A stretch of 37,170 bases of DNA from Bacteroidales bacterium (GCA_017650305.1 JAGCFD010000045.1:1-37170); one strand, 5' to 3'. Positions 25,142 through 35,359 are shown, counted from the first letter of the stretch. The notes: generated by a model not told the origin, from the letters alone. Numbers and translations are program-made.

Positions 25142-25149
25142 TAGTTTTG
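25142..25149 (+). promoter_or_regulatory. -7 promoter element of gltX
   Basis: TAGTTTTG matches TAnnTTTG, 18 bp before the gltX ATG, so the leader would be only about a dozen bases. Confidence 0.6.
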
Positions 25150-25167
25150 CGGCCTAAAAATAGAAGT

Positions 25168-26691
25168 ATGAATCCAAGAGTTAGATTTGCCCCGAGTCCT
25201 ACGGGCCCCCTCCATATCGGAGGTGTCAGAACAGCACTTTACAACTACCTTTTTGCAAAGAAAAACAACGGCACACTGCTGCTGCGCATTGAAGATACCG
25301 ACCAGACACGTTTCGTGCCTGGCGCAGAACAATATATCATAGAAGCATTCCAATGGTTGGGAATCCCCTTTGACGAGGGCGTTGGCATTGGGGGCGATTA
25401 TGGCCCCTACCGCCAGTCGGAACGCAAGGCTCTGTACAAACCCTATGCCGAGCAACTCGTGGCCGACGGCTGGGCCTACTACGCCTTTGACACCCCCGAG
25501 ATGCTCGATGCCAAGCGTAAAGAGGCCGAGAGCCAGAAAAAGACCTTCCAGTATGATGTGCATACCCGTATGCAGATGTGCAATTCCTTGACTTTGAGCG
25601 AAGAGGAGGTGCAGACAAGACTTCAGCGCGGCGATGCCTTCGTGGTTCGTTTCAAATATCCTGAGAATACCGACATCCACGTCCATGACCTTATCCGCGG
25701 CGAGGTGGTCATCAACTCCAACCTGCTTGACGACAAGGTGCTGTATAAGTCTGACGGTATGCCTACCTATCACTTGGCCAATATCGTGGATGACCACCTG
25801 ATGAAGATCACCCACGTTATCCGCGGCGAAGAGTGGTTGCCCTCGGCACCGCTGCACGTGATGCTCTACAAGGCCTTTGGCTGGGAGGCTCCCCAGTTCG
25901 CCCACCTGCCCCTGCTGCTCAAACCCGATGGCAATGGCAAACTCAGCAAGCGCGACGGCGACCGCCTCGGATTCCCCGTCTTCCCATTGCAATGGATCGA
26001 TCCCAAGAGCGGCGAGACCTCTTCCGGCTACCGCGAGAGCGGCTATCTGCCTGAAGCTGTCATCAACATGCTCGCCCTCCTCGGCTGGAACCCCGGCAAT
26101 GACCAAGAGATGATGTCCCTGGAAACCCTCACGGAACTGTTCTCCATCGAAAAAATCAGCAAGGCGGGCGCCAAGTTCTCCCTCGACAAGGCCAAGTGGT
26201 TCAATCACGAGTATATCCAGTTGAAATCTGCCGAAGAACTGGCACCCTATATGATCCCTGTCCTGAAAAAAAATGGGGTGGAGTGTGACATTCATTACCT
26301 CCAAAACGTTATAGATTTGGTTAAAGACCGCTTGAATTTCATTAACGACTTCTGGGATCAGGCCTGTTACTTCTTCGTAGCACCGACTGAATATGATCCA
26401 CAGGCCGTGAAGAAACGCTGGAAAGAGGGCATGGGCGACATCCTGCAAGAGGTGATGAAGTTGATAGAGTCCTTTGTGCCCTATGACCAGCAGAAAGCCC
26501 ATGATGCGGTGATGCAATATATCGCCGACCACGAGCTGAATATGGGACAGGTCCTCAATAGTCTCAGACTGGCTATCGTGGGTGCCGCCCGTGGCCCGGA
26601 ACTCTTCACCATGATCGGAGTAGTCGGTGTGCAAGAGGTCCGCAACCGCCTTGATAAAGCTATACAAACGATTGAGGGAGTTAGAAGCTAG
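25168..26691 (+). CDS. gltX: Glutamyl-tRNA synthetase
   Basis: This 507-residue class I synthetase charges tRNA-Glu. The HIGH-type motif is [11 protein letters not shown] near the N-terminus, the KMSKS-type motif is KLSKRDG (about 262-268), and a helical anticodon-binding domain follows (about 330-507). The length is normal. I chose the ATG at 25168; the frame extends upstream to a TTG that lies in the -7 element. The family is unusually well conserved, so this call is firm. Whether it is discriminating or also charges tRNA-Gln cannot be told here. Confidence 0.96.
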   Translation: MNPRVRFAPSPTGPLHIGGVRTALYNYLFAKKNNGTLLLRIEDTDQTRFVPGAEQYIIEAFQWLGIPFDEGVGIGGDYGPYRQSERKALYKPYAEQLVADGWAYYAFDTPEMLDAKRKEAESQKKTFQYDVHTRMQMCNSLTLSEEEVQTRLQRGDAFVVRFKYPENTDIHVHDLIRGEVVINSNLLDDKVLYKSDGMPTYHLANIVDDHLMKITHVIRGEEWLPSAPLHVMLYKAFGWEAPQFAHLPLLLKPDGNGKLSKRDGDRLGFPVFPLQWIDPKSGETSSGYRESGYLPEAVINMLALLGWNPGNDQEMMSLETLTELFSIEKISKAGAKFSLDKAKWFNHEYIQLKSAEELAPYMIPVLKKNGVECDIHYLQNVIDLVKDRLNFINDFWDQACYFFVAPTEYDPQAVKKRWKEGMGDILQEVMKLIESFVPYDQQKAHDAVMQYIADHELNMGQVLNSLRLAIVGAARGPELFTMIGVVGVQEVRNRLDKAIQTIEGVRS

Positions 26692-26699
26692 AGGTCGTC

Positions 26700-26745
26700 A
26701 GTTGATCGTGATTAGCTGATGGCTGACTGCTAACTGCCAAAGTCT
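26700..26745. repeat. TTAGC/CAGTTAGC-type intergenic repeat
   Basis: The gap between gltX and the next gene consists of imperfect copies of gctgatggc, gactgctaactgc and related heptamer-like units. It is the same class of repeat as at 6764-6785 and 37129-37170. Confidence 0.4.
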
Positions 26746-26763
26746 GAAAAAAAACATAAAAAA

Positions 26764-29100
26764 ATGATACATAGGCCCATTATATCAATCTTGCTCCTAC
26801 TGTGTGTGTGTTGGTCGCAAGCTCAAAACCTGACTACTGCATCATTGTCAGGCCAGTCTCCCAACAATATAGTGCAGCAACACCTTGCCGGTGATGGCGT
26901 CTTGCTTAGCGGTGGATTAATCCACATGAATGGCGGCGTCACGATGCAACTGGACCCTGCCAAGTTCAATAATAGCACTGGTAATGTCGCCACTCCCCAG
27001 ATCGGAACTTTCAATAGCAATGGCTTTAATTTCCCGATTTCCCAAGGTCTGATCATGACCACGGGTTATACGTCCGTGGCCAATGGACCTAATTCATCAG
27101 GCAGCTCTTCACAATCGGTTGCCAATAACCAGATATATAGCGATCCCATGTTGAGCAGTATAGCATCCTCGACTTTGAATGCATGCTCCGTGCTGGATTT
27201 CCAGTTTATCGCATTCGCGGACACTTTCTCGTTCAACTATATCTTTGCCTCTGAAGAGTATCCCGAATGGGCCTGTTCTTCCTATAACGACGTGTTTGCC
27301 TTCTATTTGGATGGTATAGATCCCATCACTTTCCTTCCTAGCCATAAGAATGTTGCCATCATTCCCGGAACCGTTCTGCCTGTGACTATTAATGCACTCA
27401 ACTCCGGAGTGGGAACGAGCGGTTCGTCAGGTGCTTCAGGTTGCCACCCGGGTACCTATTCAGCCTTCTATGTGGCCAATCATAACACAGGAACCCCGGG
27501 TGTGGAGTTTGATGGCTATACCGTGAAACTGGCTGCCCAATCGGTGATTCTCGCCTGCCAAACATACGACATGCATCTTTCAGTGTGCAATGTGGGCGAC
27601 AACAGCTATGACTCAGGAGTCTTCTTGGAGGAAGGCAGCTTCTATAGCCCAACTATTGAAATAAGCTCCAACGCTAATGATGTAACTGCCCCAGATCATT
27701 ATATACTTCAGGATGGAGATACGTTGGTGCAGAACTGTAAGAGCGCAGATATCATTATCGATTTGCCTCGTCCCAATATGACCGCCTACACGGTTGAGTT
27801 TACCTATGGCGGGACAGCGTCTATTGGCAACGACTATTTCCTGACTCGTTATGGCAATAACGGCTCATTGGTCAATTTGGATTTGAACAATAGCAACTTC
27901 TCTTTCCAGGATTCTACAGAACTTCATCTGTTTTTGACGATAAATCCGAACGCGACCTTCGAACAGCCCAAAACTGTTGAATTGTGTATTAAGACAGATT
28001 ATTGTGAAATATACACTGATGATGATCAGTATGATACGTTGCGTTTTGTGTTAATGCCTAATCCCAAGGTGCAGGTGTCAGACTCCATCTTCAAAGCCTG
28101 TCACGAATGTACGCAACTGACAGCGGAGGTGACCGGCGGAGGCCCGATGCCGATCTCTTTTCATTGGATAGAGGAAAATGCCGTGCAGAATCCCAACAGT
28201 CAGACAACCGCTTGCTCCATCACTTCGGATGTGACGCTCCATCTGACAGCCACCGACTACTGGGGCTGTAAGTCGGATACGGCGGATATTCAGGTCCAGA
28301 TTACTGAACAGCCCGTCGCTGACCCTGTCATCACCCCGACATTCGGGTGCTCGCCCCTGTCGGTGGTACTGACCACACAAAATCTGCCCGATGGCTGTGA
28401 CGTCATCTGGACCCTGGTAAATGACACCCTCATCCTCACCGACTCCACAAACAACGCTCATCTGACCTTGCCGGATTTCGGCTATTACGACCTTGACCTC
28501 TGGGTGTCCACAGCGCCGGGATGCAATGATTCGATACACCTGAGCAATGCCATTCACGTGGCCGACTTCCCTCACGCCTCCTTTACCTTCACTCCTGATG
28601 AGGCGCAGAATGGCCAGACCGTCACTTTCTTTAACTTGTCTGAAGGCGACAATATCACGAACTACCAATGGCTGTTCGGCGATGGCGGCACATCGTACGA
28701 GTCTGATCCCACCCACGCCTATCATGTCATCAACAGCGAGAATATGCTGGTTCGCCTGACCGTCACCAACGGCGACGGCTGTGCCGATGACACGACTATG
28801 ATCGTGCCCGTGGTCGATAACTTCGCCCTTTGGGTGCCAAACTCCTTTACCCCCAATAACGACGGCAATAATGAAATCTTCCTGCCTATTGTCAATGATG
28901 TGGCTTACTACCAATTTGAGATATATAACCGTACCGGCGAACTCTTCTTTATGACCAATAGCACTGAACAGGGCTGGGACGGTACCGTCAACGGCAAACC
29001 CGTGCAGACGGGTGTCTATGTGTGGCGCATCACCTATGCCAAGTACGCCGATCCGTCCTATTACTATGTCAAGGATGGTCAGCTGATACTGATAAGGTAA
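26764..29100 (+). CDS. Choice-of-anchor L / PKD surface protein with type-B T9SS domain
   Basis: This 778-residue secreted protein has a signal peptide (1-21, ending CWSQAQ), a choice-of-anchor L domain (about 30-300, with the family's IMTTGYTSVANGPN and FNYIFASEEYPEW motifs) and beta-sandwich segments. A PKD domain follows (about 605-680, ITNYQWLFGDGGTSYESDPTHAY), then a gliding-type (type-B) C-terminal sorting domain (about 690-778; VPNSFTPNNDGNNEIFLP, GWDGTVNGKPVQTGVYVWRI). Type-B domains route proteins through T9SS to the cell surface or medium. It likely serves adhesion or surface structure; the ligand is unknown. Confidence 0.9.
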   Translation: MIHRPIISILLLLCVCWSQAQNLTTASLSGQSPNNIVQQHLAGDGVLLSGGLIHMNGGVTMQLDPAKFNNSTGNVATPQIGTFNSNGFNFPISQGLIMTTGYTSVANGPNSSGSSSQSVANNQIYSDPMLSSIASSTLNACSVLDFQFIAFADTFSFNYIFASEEYPEWACSSYNDVFAFYLDGIDPITFLPSHKNVAIIPGTVLPVTINALNSGVGTSGSSGASGCHPGTYSAFYVANHNTGTPGVEFDGYTVKLAAQSVILACQTYDMHLSVCNVGDNSYDSGVFLEEGSFYSPTIEISSNANDVTAPDHYILQDGDTLVQNCKSADIIIDLPRPNMTAYTVEFTYGGTASIGNDYFLTRYGNNGSLVNLDLNNSNFSFQDSTELHLFLTINPNATFEQPKTVELCIKTDYCEIYTDDDQYDTLRFVLMPNPKVQVSDSIFKACHECTQLTAEVTGGGPMPISFHWIEENAVQNPNSQTTACSITSDVTLHLTATDYWGCKSDTADIQVQITEQPVADPVITPTFGCSPLSVVLTTQNLPDGCDVIWTLVNDTLILTDSTNNAHLTLPDFGYYDLDLWVSTAPGCNDSIHLSNAIHVADFPHASFTFTPDEAQNGQTVTFFNLSEGDNITNYQWLFGDGGTSYESDPTHAYHVINSENMLVRLTVTNGDGCADDTTMIVPVVDNFALWVPNSFTPNNDGNNEIFLPIVNDVAYYQFEIYNRTGELFFMTNSTEQGWDGTVNGKPVQTGVYVWRITYAKYADPSYYYVKDGQLILIR

Positions 29101-29144
29101 TGGGCTGAAGATGAGATTTCGTTTTTTCTAAAACTGATGTTGCA

Positions 29145-31283
29145 ATGGAATTGAAAGATTTCGTGGCCTGTATCGCCCAGGAAATGAACCTGCAGCTTGA
29201 ACAGGTCCAAAATACGCTGGAACTGCTGAATGGCGGTGCCACCATACCCTTCATCTCCCGGTATCGTAAGGAGGCGACCGGCAGTCTGGATGAGGTCCAG
29301 ATTGAGCAGATCAAGAATATGTACGCTCGCCTGATGGAACTGGAAAAACGCCGTGCCACCATTCTTGACTCTATTCGCGAGCAGGGCAAACTGACCCCGG
29401 AACTGGAAGCGCAGTTGTCAACAGCAAAGTCGATGAGTGAGCTGGAGGACCTCTATCTGCCATTCCGTCCCAAGCGCAAGACCCGTGCTTCGGTGGCAGT
29501 TGAGCGCGGCCTCGAACCGCTGGCCAAGATCCTGTCTGCCCAACAGCAAGTGGATATGGCCAAAACCGTCCGCCCTTTTATCAACCCTGACAAGGAAGTG
29601 CCCGATGCGGATGCAGCTCTGGCGGGTGCTCGTGACATCCTTGCTGAGCGCCTGAGCGAGAATTTGCAACTGCGTGCCATGCTGCGCAACACCTTCCGCC
29701 AGCATAGCCGTATCACCACCAAACAGGTGAAGGATAAGGTGGATGAGAACGAGAAGTTCAAGATCTACTACAATGCCAGTGAGTTCCTGCCGAAGGCTCC
29801 ATCCCATCGTATCTTGGCCATGCTGCGTGGCGAAGAGGAGGGCATCCTCCGCCTCACCATCGCTCCAGACGAAGAGAAGACACTCTCCGCCATCCGCCGC
29901 AAGCTGATCCGCAACAACTCCAACTGCGCCGAACAGCTCTGGATGGCTGCCCAGGATGCCTATAAACGCCTCCTTCAACCCCAGATGGAAACGGAGATGC
30001 GCAAGTTCTATAAGGAGAAAGCCGACACCGAAGCTATACAGGTCTTTACCGACAACGCCCGTCAGCTGCTGATGGCCGCACCATTAGGACAAGTGACAAC
30101 CCTGGCCATCGACCCCGGCTTCCGCACGGGTTGCAAGGTCGTCATCCTGGATCCTCAAGGGAAGCTGCTCTACAACGAGACCATCTATCCGCATCCACCC
30201 GTGGCCCAGTACAAACTTGCCTCCGACAAACTCAAACGACTTGTGTCGCAATATAAAGTTGATGCCATTGCCATCGGTAACGGCACCGCCGGGCGCGAGA
30301 CGGAACACTTTCTCAAATATATCCCCTTTGAACGAGACGTGAAGGCCTACATGGTCAACGAGAGTGGCGCGTCCGTCTATTCCGCCTCTCCAGTGGCGCG
30401 GGAGGAGTTCCCTAATTACGATGTGACGGTGCGCGGCGCGGTCTCCATCGGCCGTCGCCTCATGGACCCCCTGGCCGAACTCGTCAAGATCGATCCCAAA
30501 GCCATCGGGGTGGGGCAGTACCAGCATGATGTCAACCAGAAGCGCCTCCAGGAGAGTCTGGTCACGACCGTAGAGAGCTGCGTCAACCAAGTGGGCGTAG
30601 AGCTGAATACCGCCAGCAAAGAGCTGCTGTCGTATGTCTCCGGCGTGGGTCCGGCCTTGGCGCAGAATATCGTCTCCTATCGCAATGAACACGGCGCCTT
30701 TGCCAGCCGCGAGGAACTCAAACAGGTGCCCCGCTTCGGCGCCAAGGCCTTTGAACAGGCCGCTGGCTTCCTGCGTATCCGCAATGCCCAGAACCCCCTC
30801 GACAGTAGCGCCGTGCACCCGGAGAGCTATCCCGTGGTCGAAAAGATGGCCGCCAGCTGCAACTGCTCTGTGCCTGAGCTGATGAAAAGTGCCGAATTGC
30901 GCAAGCAACTGAGACTGGAGGAGTTCGTGACCGACAAGGTGGGTCTTCCCACCCTGACCGACATCCAAAAGGAACTCGAGAAGCCTGGCCGCGACCCGCG
31001 CGCCCACTTCGAGATGTTCGAGTTCGACAAGAATGTCCATAAGATGGAAGACCTGACCCCAGGCATGATACTCCCCGGCATCATCACCAACATCACCAAC
31101 TTCGGCTGCTTTGTAGATGTGGGCGTGCACCAGGACGGGCTGATCCACGTCAGCCAACTCGCCGACCATCGTGTTGACCACCCATCCGATGTGGTGCGAC
31201 TGAACCAGAAAGTGACCGTCCGCGTGGTGGGAGTCGAACTGGACCGAAAACGCATCAGCCTCGCCTTGGTAAACCCTTCCTGA
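29145..31283 (+). CDS. tex: Tex-family RNA-binding transcription accessory protein
   Basis: This 712-residue cytoplasmic protein has the Tex order of domains: N-terminal helical Tex region (about 1-190), YqgF-like RNase H fold (about 325-450, TTLAIDPGFRTGCKVVILD), helix-hairpin-helix (about 495-565, ELLSYVSGVGPALAQNIVSYR) and a C-terminal S1 RNA-binding domain (about 640-710, PGMILPGIITNITNFGCFVDVGVHQDGLIHVSQL). The length is normal for the family. Tex proteins bind RNA polymerase and nucleic acids and affect transcription. It begins a short operon with the two small genes that follow. Confidence 0.95.
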   Translation: MELKDFVACIAQEMNLQLEQVQNTLELLNGGATIPFISRYRKEATGSLDEVQIEQIKNMYARLMELEKRRATILDSIREQGKLTPELEAQLSTAKSMSELEDLYLPFRPKRKTRASVAVERGLEPLAKILSAQQQVDMAKTVRPFINPDKEVPDADAALAGARDILAERLSENLQLRAMLRNTFRQHSRITTKQVKDKVDENEKFKIYYNASEFLPKAPSHRILAMLRGEEEGILRLTIAPDEEKTLSAIRRKLIRNNSNCAEQLWMAAQDAYKRLLQPQMETEMRKFYKEKADTEAIQVFTDNARQLLMAAPLGQVTTLAIDPGFRTGCKVVILDPQGKLLYNETIYPHPPVAQYKLASDKLKRLVSQYKVDAIAIGNGTAGRETEHFLKYIPFERDVKAYMVNESGASVYSASPVAREEFPNYDVTVRGAVSIGRRLMDPLAELVKIDPKAIGVGQYQHDVNQKRLQESLVTTVESCVNQVGVELNTASKELLSYVSGVGPALAQNIVSYRNEHGAFASREELKQVPRFGAKAFEQAAGFLRIRNAQNPLDSSAVHPESYPVVEKMAASCNCSVPELMKSAELRKQLRLEEFVTDKVGLPTLTDIQKELEKPGRDPRAHFEMFEFDKNVHKMEDLTPGMILPGIITNITNFGCFVDVGVHQDGLIHVSQLADHRVDHPSDVVRLNQKVTVRVVGVELDRKRISLALVNPS

Positions 31284-31292
31284 AAACGCTAT

Positions 31293-31592
31293 ATGATGAA
31301 AAGAATTGAAAGAATTGAACTGATGGAGCAAAAGCTTGACTCGGTCCTGAGTGTGCTACAGAATATGGAAGAGGCTCTGAACCAATACGAGACTGCTCAA
31401 GAGGATGTGCGCTTGTTGGCTGACTACCTGGAAAGTCGTGAGTGGAAAGCCGACTTTGCCGCCGATGAGGCAGGCAGACTGCCTAAAACCCTGAAACGCG
31501 GTGTGCTGAGCGAGGACGGGATATGGAATGTGCTGGAACGGAACCGGGAACTGGTGGAACGGATGAAGGCGAAAGATAGTTTGAATGAATAG
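31293..31592 (+). CDS. DUF4298 protein
   Basis: This 99-residue, strongly charged protein is mostly alpha-helical, with a likely coiled coil (about 4-50: ERIELMEQKLDSVLSVLQNMEEAL). The second half (LESREWKADFAADEAGRLPKTLKRGVLSEDGIWNVLERNREL) matches my knowledge of the DUF4298 family. No membrane segment or signal is visible, so it is cytoplasmic. It starts 9 bp after tex; two ATG codons (31293 and 31296) are possible. Function unknown. Confidence 0.8.
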   Translation: MMKRIERIELMEQKLDSVLSVLQNMEEALNQYETAQEDVRLLADYLESREWKADFAADEAGRLPKTLKRGVLSEDGIWNVLERNRELVERMKAKDSLNE

Positions 31593-31604
31593 AAAACTGG
31601 GTTT

Positions 31605-32684
31605 ATGAAGAAGTTGCTCCTGTTGTCTTTTATCCTTTCTCTGGTCCTGAACAGTATGGGTCAGGTTGTTCTTCTTTATCCCAATTGTGTAAAGTCCCAG
31701 TCCACACAAGAGGCCCTTGCCCAAGAGGATTCTGATTTTGTAAAAGACGGTCTGGCCATGTCCCCTTTCCATCCTCGTGCCCATACAGGTCATTTCAGGA
31801 CGCTTCGCCTGCTGGACACGATGAGGTTGGAACTTTATTCAAAAGAAACCAAGGAGACCCTGAAGCGTTTTCCTGATTTCAGCAATGACTATGATGATGT
31901 GGTACATTGGTTTAATGACCAGTCGGTGGGTTTCCGAGTCGTAATGCGGGGCGCGGATACGTTGTTCTTGGACAACGTGCTCGGAATGGTATTCGACACA
32001 GTTTTGCCTAAATTTCATCCCAATGGTCTGGATGTATTAGCCTTTATGCCAGATTACGATGATTGGAGTTCGGTCAGTTCTATACAAGTATGGTCCGTAA
32101 AAGATGGTCATTGGGATTTAATGGACTATAAGCCAGCAAATGAGCAGGACTCGGTCAGGCCCCTGTACCGTGACGGGAAGTGGTGGGTCCAAGCTTGGAT
32201 GCCCTATTCCGATGAGGTCGCATGGCAGCCTTTGGAAGACAATACAGCATATCATCACCTTTGTGGTCTGGAAGCACATTGCTCGGAGATGGATACTGTC
32301 TTGTTCCGTTCAATGGTGAAGAAGGATTTGAAACAAATGCATTTTCTGGACCGCCAAGGCTATGCCGCAGAGCAACTGCCCGAGATAGTCGATCCCAATT
32401 GCTGGCCGATTATCTCAGGTCAGCATTTCTACTACCAATCGTTCGCTTCTCAAGATCAAGTCTATTTTCTCCATCTTTTTCCGCTAAAAGACGAATTTCG
32501 GAATATGCGTTACCACACACGCGGTTACAAGGCACGTCTTACTCCACAACCGGATTATGTGGAGCAACGTGTGGTAAACGGTTACTTGGTGCTTCTGTAT
32601 GTCTCCAATCCCACTGCTGAAAAAGAAAGAACCCTTCAGCACCTGTCGCAAGTCGTGCGGAAGTATCTGAAGAAACGAAAATAG
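31605..32684 (+). CDS. Secreted protein of unknown function
   Basis: This 359-residue protein is not recognised. A signal peptide (1-20, ending LNSMGQ) indicates export; there is no lipobox and no T9SS C-terminal domain. The mature part is rich in aromatic residues (several Trp-containing strands such as QVWSVKDGHWDLMDYK and DGKWWVQAWMPYSDEVAWQP), which suggests a beta-rich extracytoplasmic fold. The C-terminal 25 residues are basic and helical. It begins 12 bp after the DUF4298 gene and is probably cotranscribed with tex. The frame is open, and codon use resembles its neighbours. Confidence 0.7.
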   Translation: MKKLLLLSFILSLVLNSMGQVVLLYPNCVKSQSTQEALAQEDSDFVKDGLAMSPFHPRAHTGHFRTLRLLDTMRLELYSKETKETLKRFPDFSNDYDDVVHWFNDQSVGFRVVMRGADTLFLDNVLGMVFDTVLPKFHPNGLDVLAFMPDYDDWSSVSSIQVWSVKDGHWDLMDYKPANEQDSVRPLYRDGKWWVQAWMPYSDEVAWQPLEDNTAYHHLCGLEAHCSEMDTVLFRSMVKKDLKQMHFLDRQGYAAEQLPEIVDPNCWPIISGQHFYYQSFASQDQVYFLHLFPLKDEFRNMRYHTRGYKARLTPQPDYVEQRVVNGYLVLLYVSNPTAEKERTLQHLSQVVRKYLKKRK

Positions 32685-32719
32685 TTTCCTGTGTTTTATA
32701 GGGGATGTTTTTTTCTGTA

Positions 32720-32756
32720 AATCATCATTTTTGGGGATGTCTCAGGGGTGATGATT
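32720..32756. promoter_or_regulatory. Inverted repeat upstream of feoAB
   Basis: AATCATCA (32720-32727) and TGATGATT (32749-32756) form perfect 8-bp arms with a 21-nt spacer, about 90 bp before the feoAB start. It could be a binding site for an iron-responsive regulator. It does not look like a classical 19-bp Fur box, and no clear -7 element was placed nearby. Confidence 0.35.
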
Positions 32757-32844
32757 GTCGCACTTTTGCATGCTCCAAAAAGAAGCTGAAAATCAGAGCG
32801 AATGAGGAGCTGAAGTTAACGTATATAGTCAAAGCTGTTATAGA

Positions 32845-35349
32845 ATGGAAGATCAGAGACTTAGACTGGTGGATATGCCGACAGGTTCGCAGTGTGTCGT
32901 CGTGAGACTTAGCGGTTACGGCGGTTTCCGGCACCGCCTTATGGAATTGGGCTTTGTGCTCGGCGAGAAGGTGAAGGTCATCAAGAATGCCCCGCTGCAC
33001 GATCCCATTGAGTACGAGATCATGCAGAGCCACGTCTCCCTGCGCCGTATCGAGGCCGAACATATAGAGGTGGTGCCGCTTGAGAAAGAGGTGGCCGACA
33101 ACTACACCTTCAACGGTACAATCACAGAGGAGACCCGGCGCATCTTGGGTGAGAAGGGCAAGACCATCTCCGTGGCGCTCGTGGGCAACCCGAATTGCGG
33201 CAAGACCTCCTTCTTCAATCACGCCACGGGCATGCGCGAGAAGGTGGGCAACTACAGCGGCGTCACCGTTGATTCCAAGACCGGCTATTTCAAATACCAC
33301 GACTATACCATCCGCATAGTCGATCTGCCCGGCACCTACTCGCTCACCGACTATACCCCAGAAGAGCTCTATGTGCGCAAGCATATCTTCGACAATCACC
33401 CCGATGTGGTGCTCAATATCGTGGATGCCTCCAATCTGGAACGCAACCTCTTCCTCACCACCCAACTTATCGACATGAACATGCCGATGGTGATGGCCCT
33501 CAACATGTATGATGAGCTGGAGAAAAACAACGACACGTTGGATCTTACCGCACTGAGCAAGATGTTGGGTTTTCCCATCGTGCCGACCATCTCCTCGAAA
33601 GGCTCCGGCATTGAAGAGGTGATGCGGATGATTGTGGAGATTTATGAGAATCTGGAGGAGAACTCCAAACATATTCATATCAACTATGGTACAGAAATCG
33701 AGAAGAGTATTGATGTTCTAAAGGAGATTATCAAAAAAGATTCCCGATATGATACCGAATACCCGACCAGATATATTGCCATCAAGTTTTTGGAGAATGA
33801 CGAGACTACCATCCAGGACTTCTCGGAGCATTCCGAGATCGAGACTTTGAAGAGAGAGGCCCACGAACAGCGCGCCCGACTGGAGAAATGTTACCACGAA
33901 GATGCCGCTACCGTCATCTCCGGTGCCAAATATGGTTTTATCCGGGGCGCCTTGGCCGAGACGTATACCATTGGCAAGGACCGCAGTAAGCAACGTGCCT
34001 ACACCGTCGATAAGTTCATCACCAACAAATGGCTCGGCTTCCCGATCCTCATCTTCTTCCTCTGCTTTATGTTCTTGATGACCTTTATCTTAGGCGCCTA
34101 CCCGCAGCAATGGCTGGAGTCGTTCTTCGGCTGGCTGGGTGGTACCATCTCGCGGGTGATGTCCGATGGCATCCTCAAGGATCTGCTCGTGGACGGCATC
34201 ATCGCCGGAGTCGGTGGGGTCTGCTCGTTCCTACCTAACATCTTGATACTCTTCTTCTTCATCTCTATTCTGGAAGACACGGGCTACATGGCGCGCGCCG
34301 CCTTCATCATGGACAAACTGATGCACAAGATGGGCCTCCACGGCAAGTCGTTTATCCCATATATCATCGGTTTCGGATGCAGTGTGCCCGCTATCATGGC
34401 CACCCGCACCCTCGAAAACCGCAAGGACCGCATCCTGACCATCATCACGGTGCCCTTCATGTCGTGCTCGGCCCGGCTGCCTGTATATCTGCTGCTTATC
34501 TCCGCCCTCTTCACCTCATCGGCCCAAGGCATCTTTGTGACGGGCCTGTACAAAGGACTGATACTCACTGGCATCTATCTCTTGGGCGTGGTGGCGGCTA
34601 TCCTCACCTCCCTGCTGATGAAGAGAATCTCGTTCAAAGATGATTCCGACCAGTTTGTGATGGAGCTGCCGCCGTATCGTATCCCGACTTTCCGCAACGC
34701 GGTCATCCACATGTGGGACAAGAGCGTCCAATACCTCAAGAAGATGGGTACCGTCATCCTCGTTGCCACCATCATCATCTGGGCGTTGGAGTACTTCCCG
34801 CAACATAGCCCGCAAATCGATCGCTATACGGCTCAGATTGAACAGGTTGAAGCTGATGAGACGATGGATGAGGCTGTCAAGGCCGAAACGATAGACCAGT
34901 TGACGCTCGACCGCACCATCGTGCAGACAGAGAACTCCTATCTCGGACGTATCGGGAAGGTCATCTCTCCCGTGTTCCGACCGTTGGGCTTCGACTGGAA
35001 GATGAGCGTCTCCCTGCTGACCGGCTTCGCCGCTAAGGAGATTGTGGTCTCCTCCATGGGCGTGCTCTATCATACATCCACCGATGCCGACGAGCACTCC
35101 GCGGCCCTTCAGCATAGCATTCATGAGCAAACCTGGACCTCCGGGAAACTCAAGGGACAACCGATATTCACACCCCTGGTTTCCATCTGCTTCATGATCT
35201 TTATCCTGCTGTATGTGCCCTGCGTGGCCACCGTGTCGGCAGTCTATAAGGAGGCCGGCGGAAAATGGGCGGCCTTTACCGTGTTCTATAACACGTTTGT
35301 CGCCTGGCTGGTCTGTTTCCTGATCTATCAAATCGGCATGTTGTTGTAA
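32845..35349 (+). CDS. feoAB: Ferrous iron transporter FeoA-FeoB fusion
   Basis: This 834-residue protein fuses an N-terminal FeoA SH3-like domain (about 5-78, GGFRHRLMELGFVLGEKVKV) to FeoB, a fusion common in Bacteroidales. The G-protein domain (about 107-275) has G1 GNPNCGKT (114-121), a switch region VGNYSGVTVD, G3 DLPGT, G4 NMYD and G5-like SSKGSG. The membrane part (about 390-834) carries the Gate regions and the conserved GFGCSVPAIMATR motif. It imports Fe2+ across the inner membrane. The gene is followed after 10 bp by a CDF exporter and then by a FeoB-associated small protein, forming a metal-handling operon. Confidence 0.95.
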   Translation: MEDQRLRLVDMPTGSQCVVVRLSGYGGFRHRLMELGFVLGEKVKVIKNAPLHDPIEYEIMQSHVSLRRIEAEHIEVVPLEKEVADNYTFNGTITEETRRILGEKGKTISVALVGNPNCGKTSFFNHATGMREKVGNYSGVTVDSKTGYFKYHDYTIRIVDLPGTYSLTDYTPEELYVRKHIFDNHPDVVLNIVDASNLERNLFLTTQLIDMNMPMVMALNMYDELEKNNDTLDLTALSKMLGFPIVPTISSKGSGIEEVMRMIVEIYENLEENSKHIHINYGTEIEKSIDVLKEIIKKDSRYDTEYPTRYIAIKFLENDETTIQDFSEHSEIETLKREAHEQRARLEKCYHEDAATVISGAKYGFIRGALAETYTIGKDRSKQRAYTVDKFITNKWLGFPILIFFLCFMFLMTFILGAYPQQWLESFFGWLGGTISRVMSDGILKDLLVDGIIAGVGGVCSFLPNILILFFFISILEDTGYMARAAFIMDKLMHKMGLHGKSFIPYIIGFGCSVPAIMATRTLENRKDRILTIITVPFMSCSARLPVYLLLISALFTSSAQGIFVTGLYKGLILTGIYLLGVVAAILTSLLMKRISFKDDSDQFVMELPPYRIPTFRNAVIHMWDKSVQYLKKMGTVILVATIIIWALEYFPQHSPQIDRYTAQIEQVEADETMDEAVKAETIDQLTLDRTIVQTENSYLGRIGKVISPVFRPLGFDWKMSVSLLTGFAAKEIVVSSMGVLYHTSTDADEHSAALQHSIHEQTWTSGKLKGQPIFTPLVSICFMIFILLYVPCVATVSAVYKEAGGKWAAFTVFYNTFVAWLVCFLIYQIGMLL

Positions 35350-35359
35350 ATTCTGTATT

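Noticed and set aside
25054-26667. Minus-strand frame of over 500 codons
   Set aside because: It is antisense to gltX, one of the best conserved genes in the window, and has no recognisable domain.
30084-31331. Minus-strand frame of about 415 codons
   Set aside because: It is antisense to tex, with a composition typical of a shadow frame.
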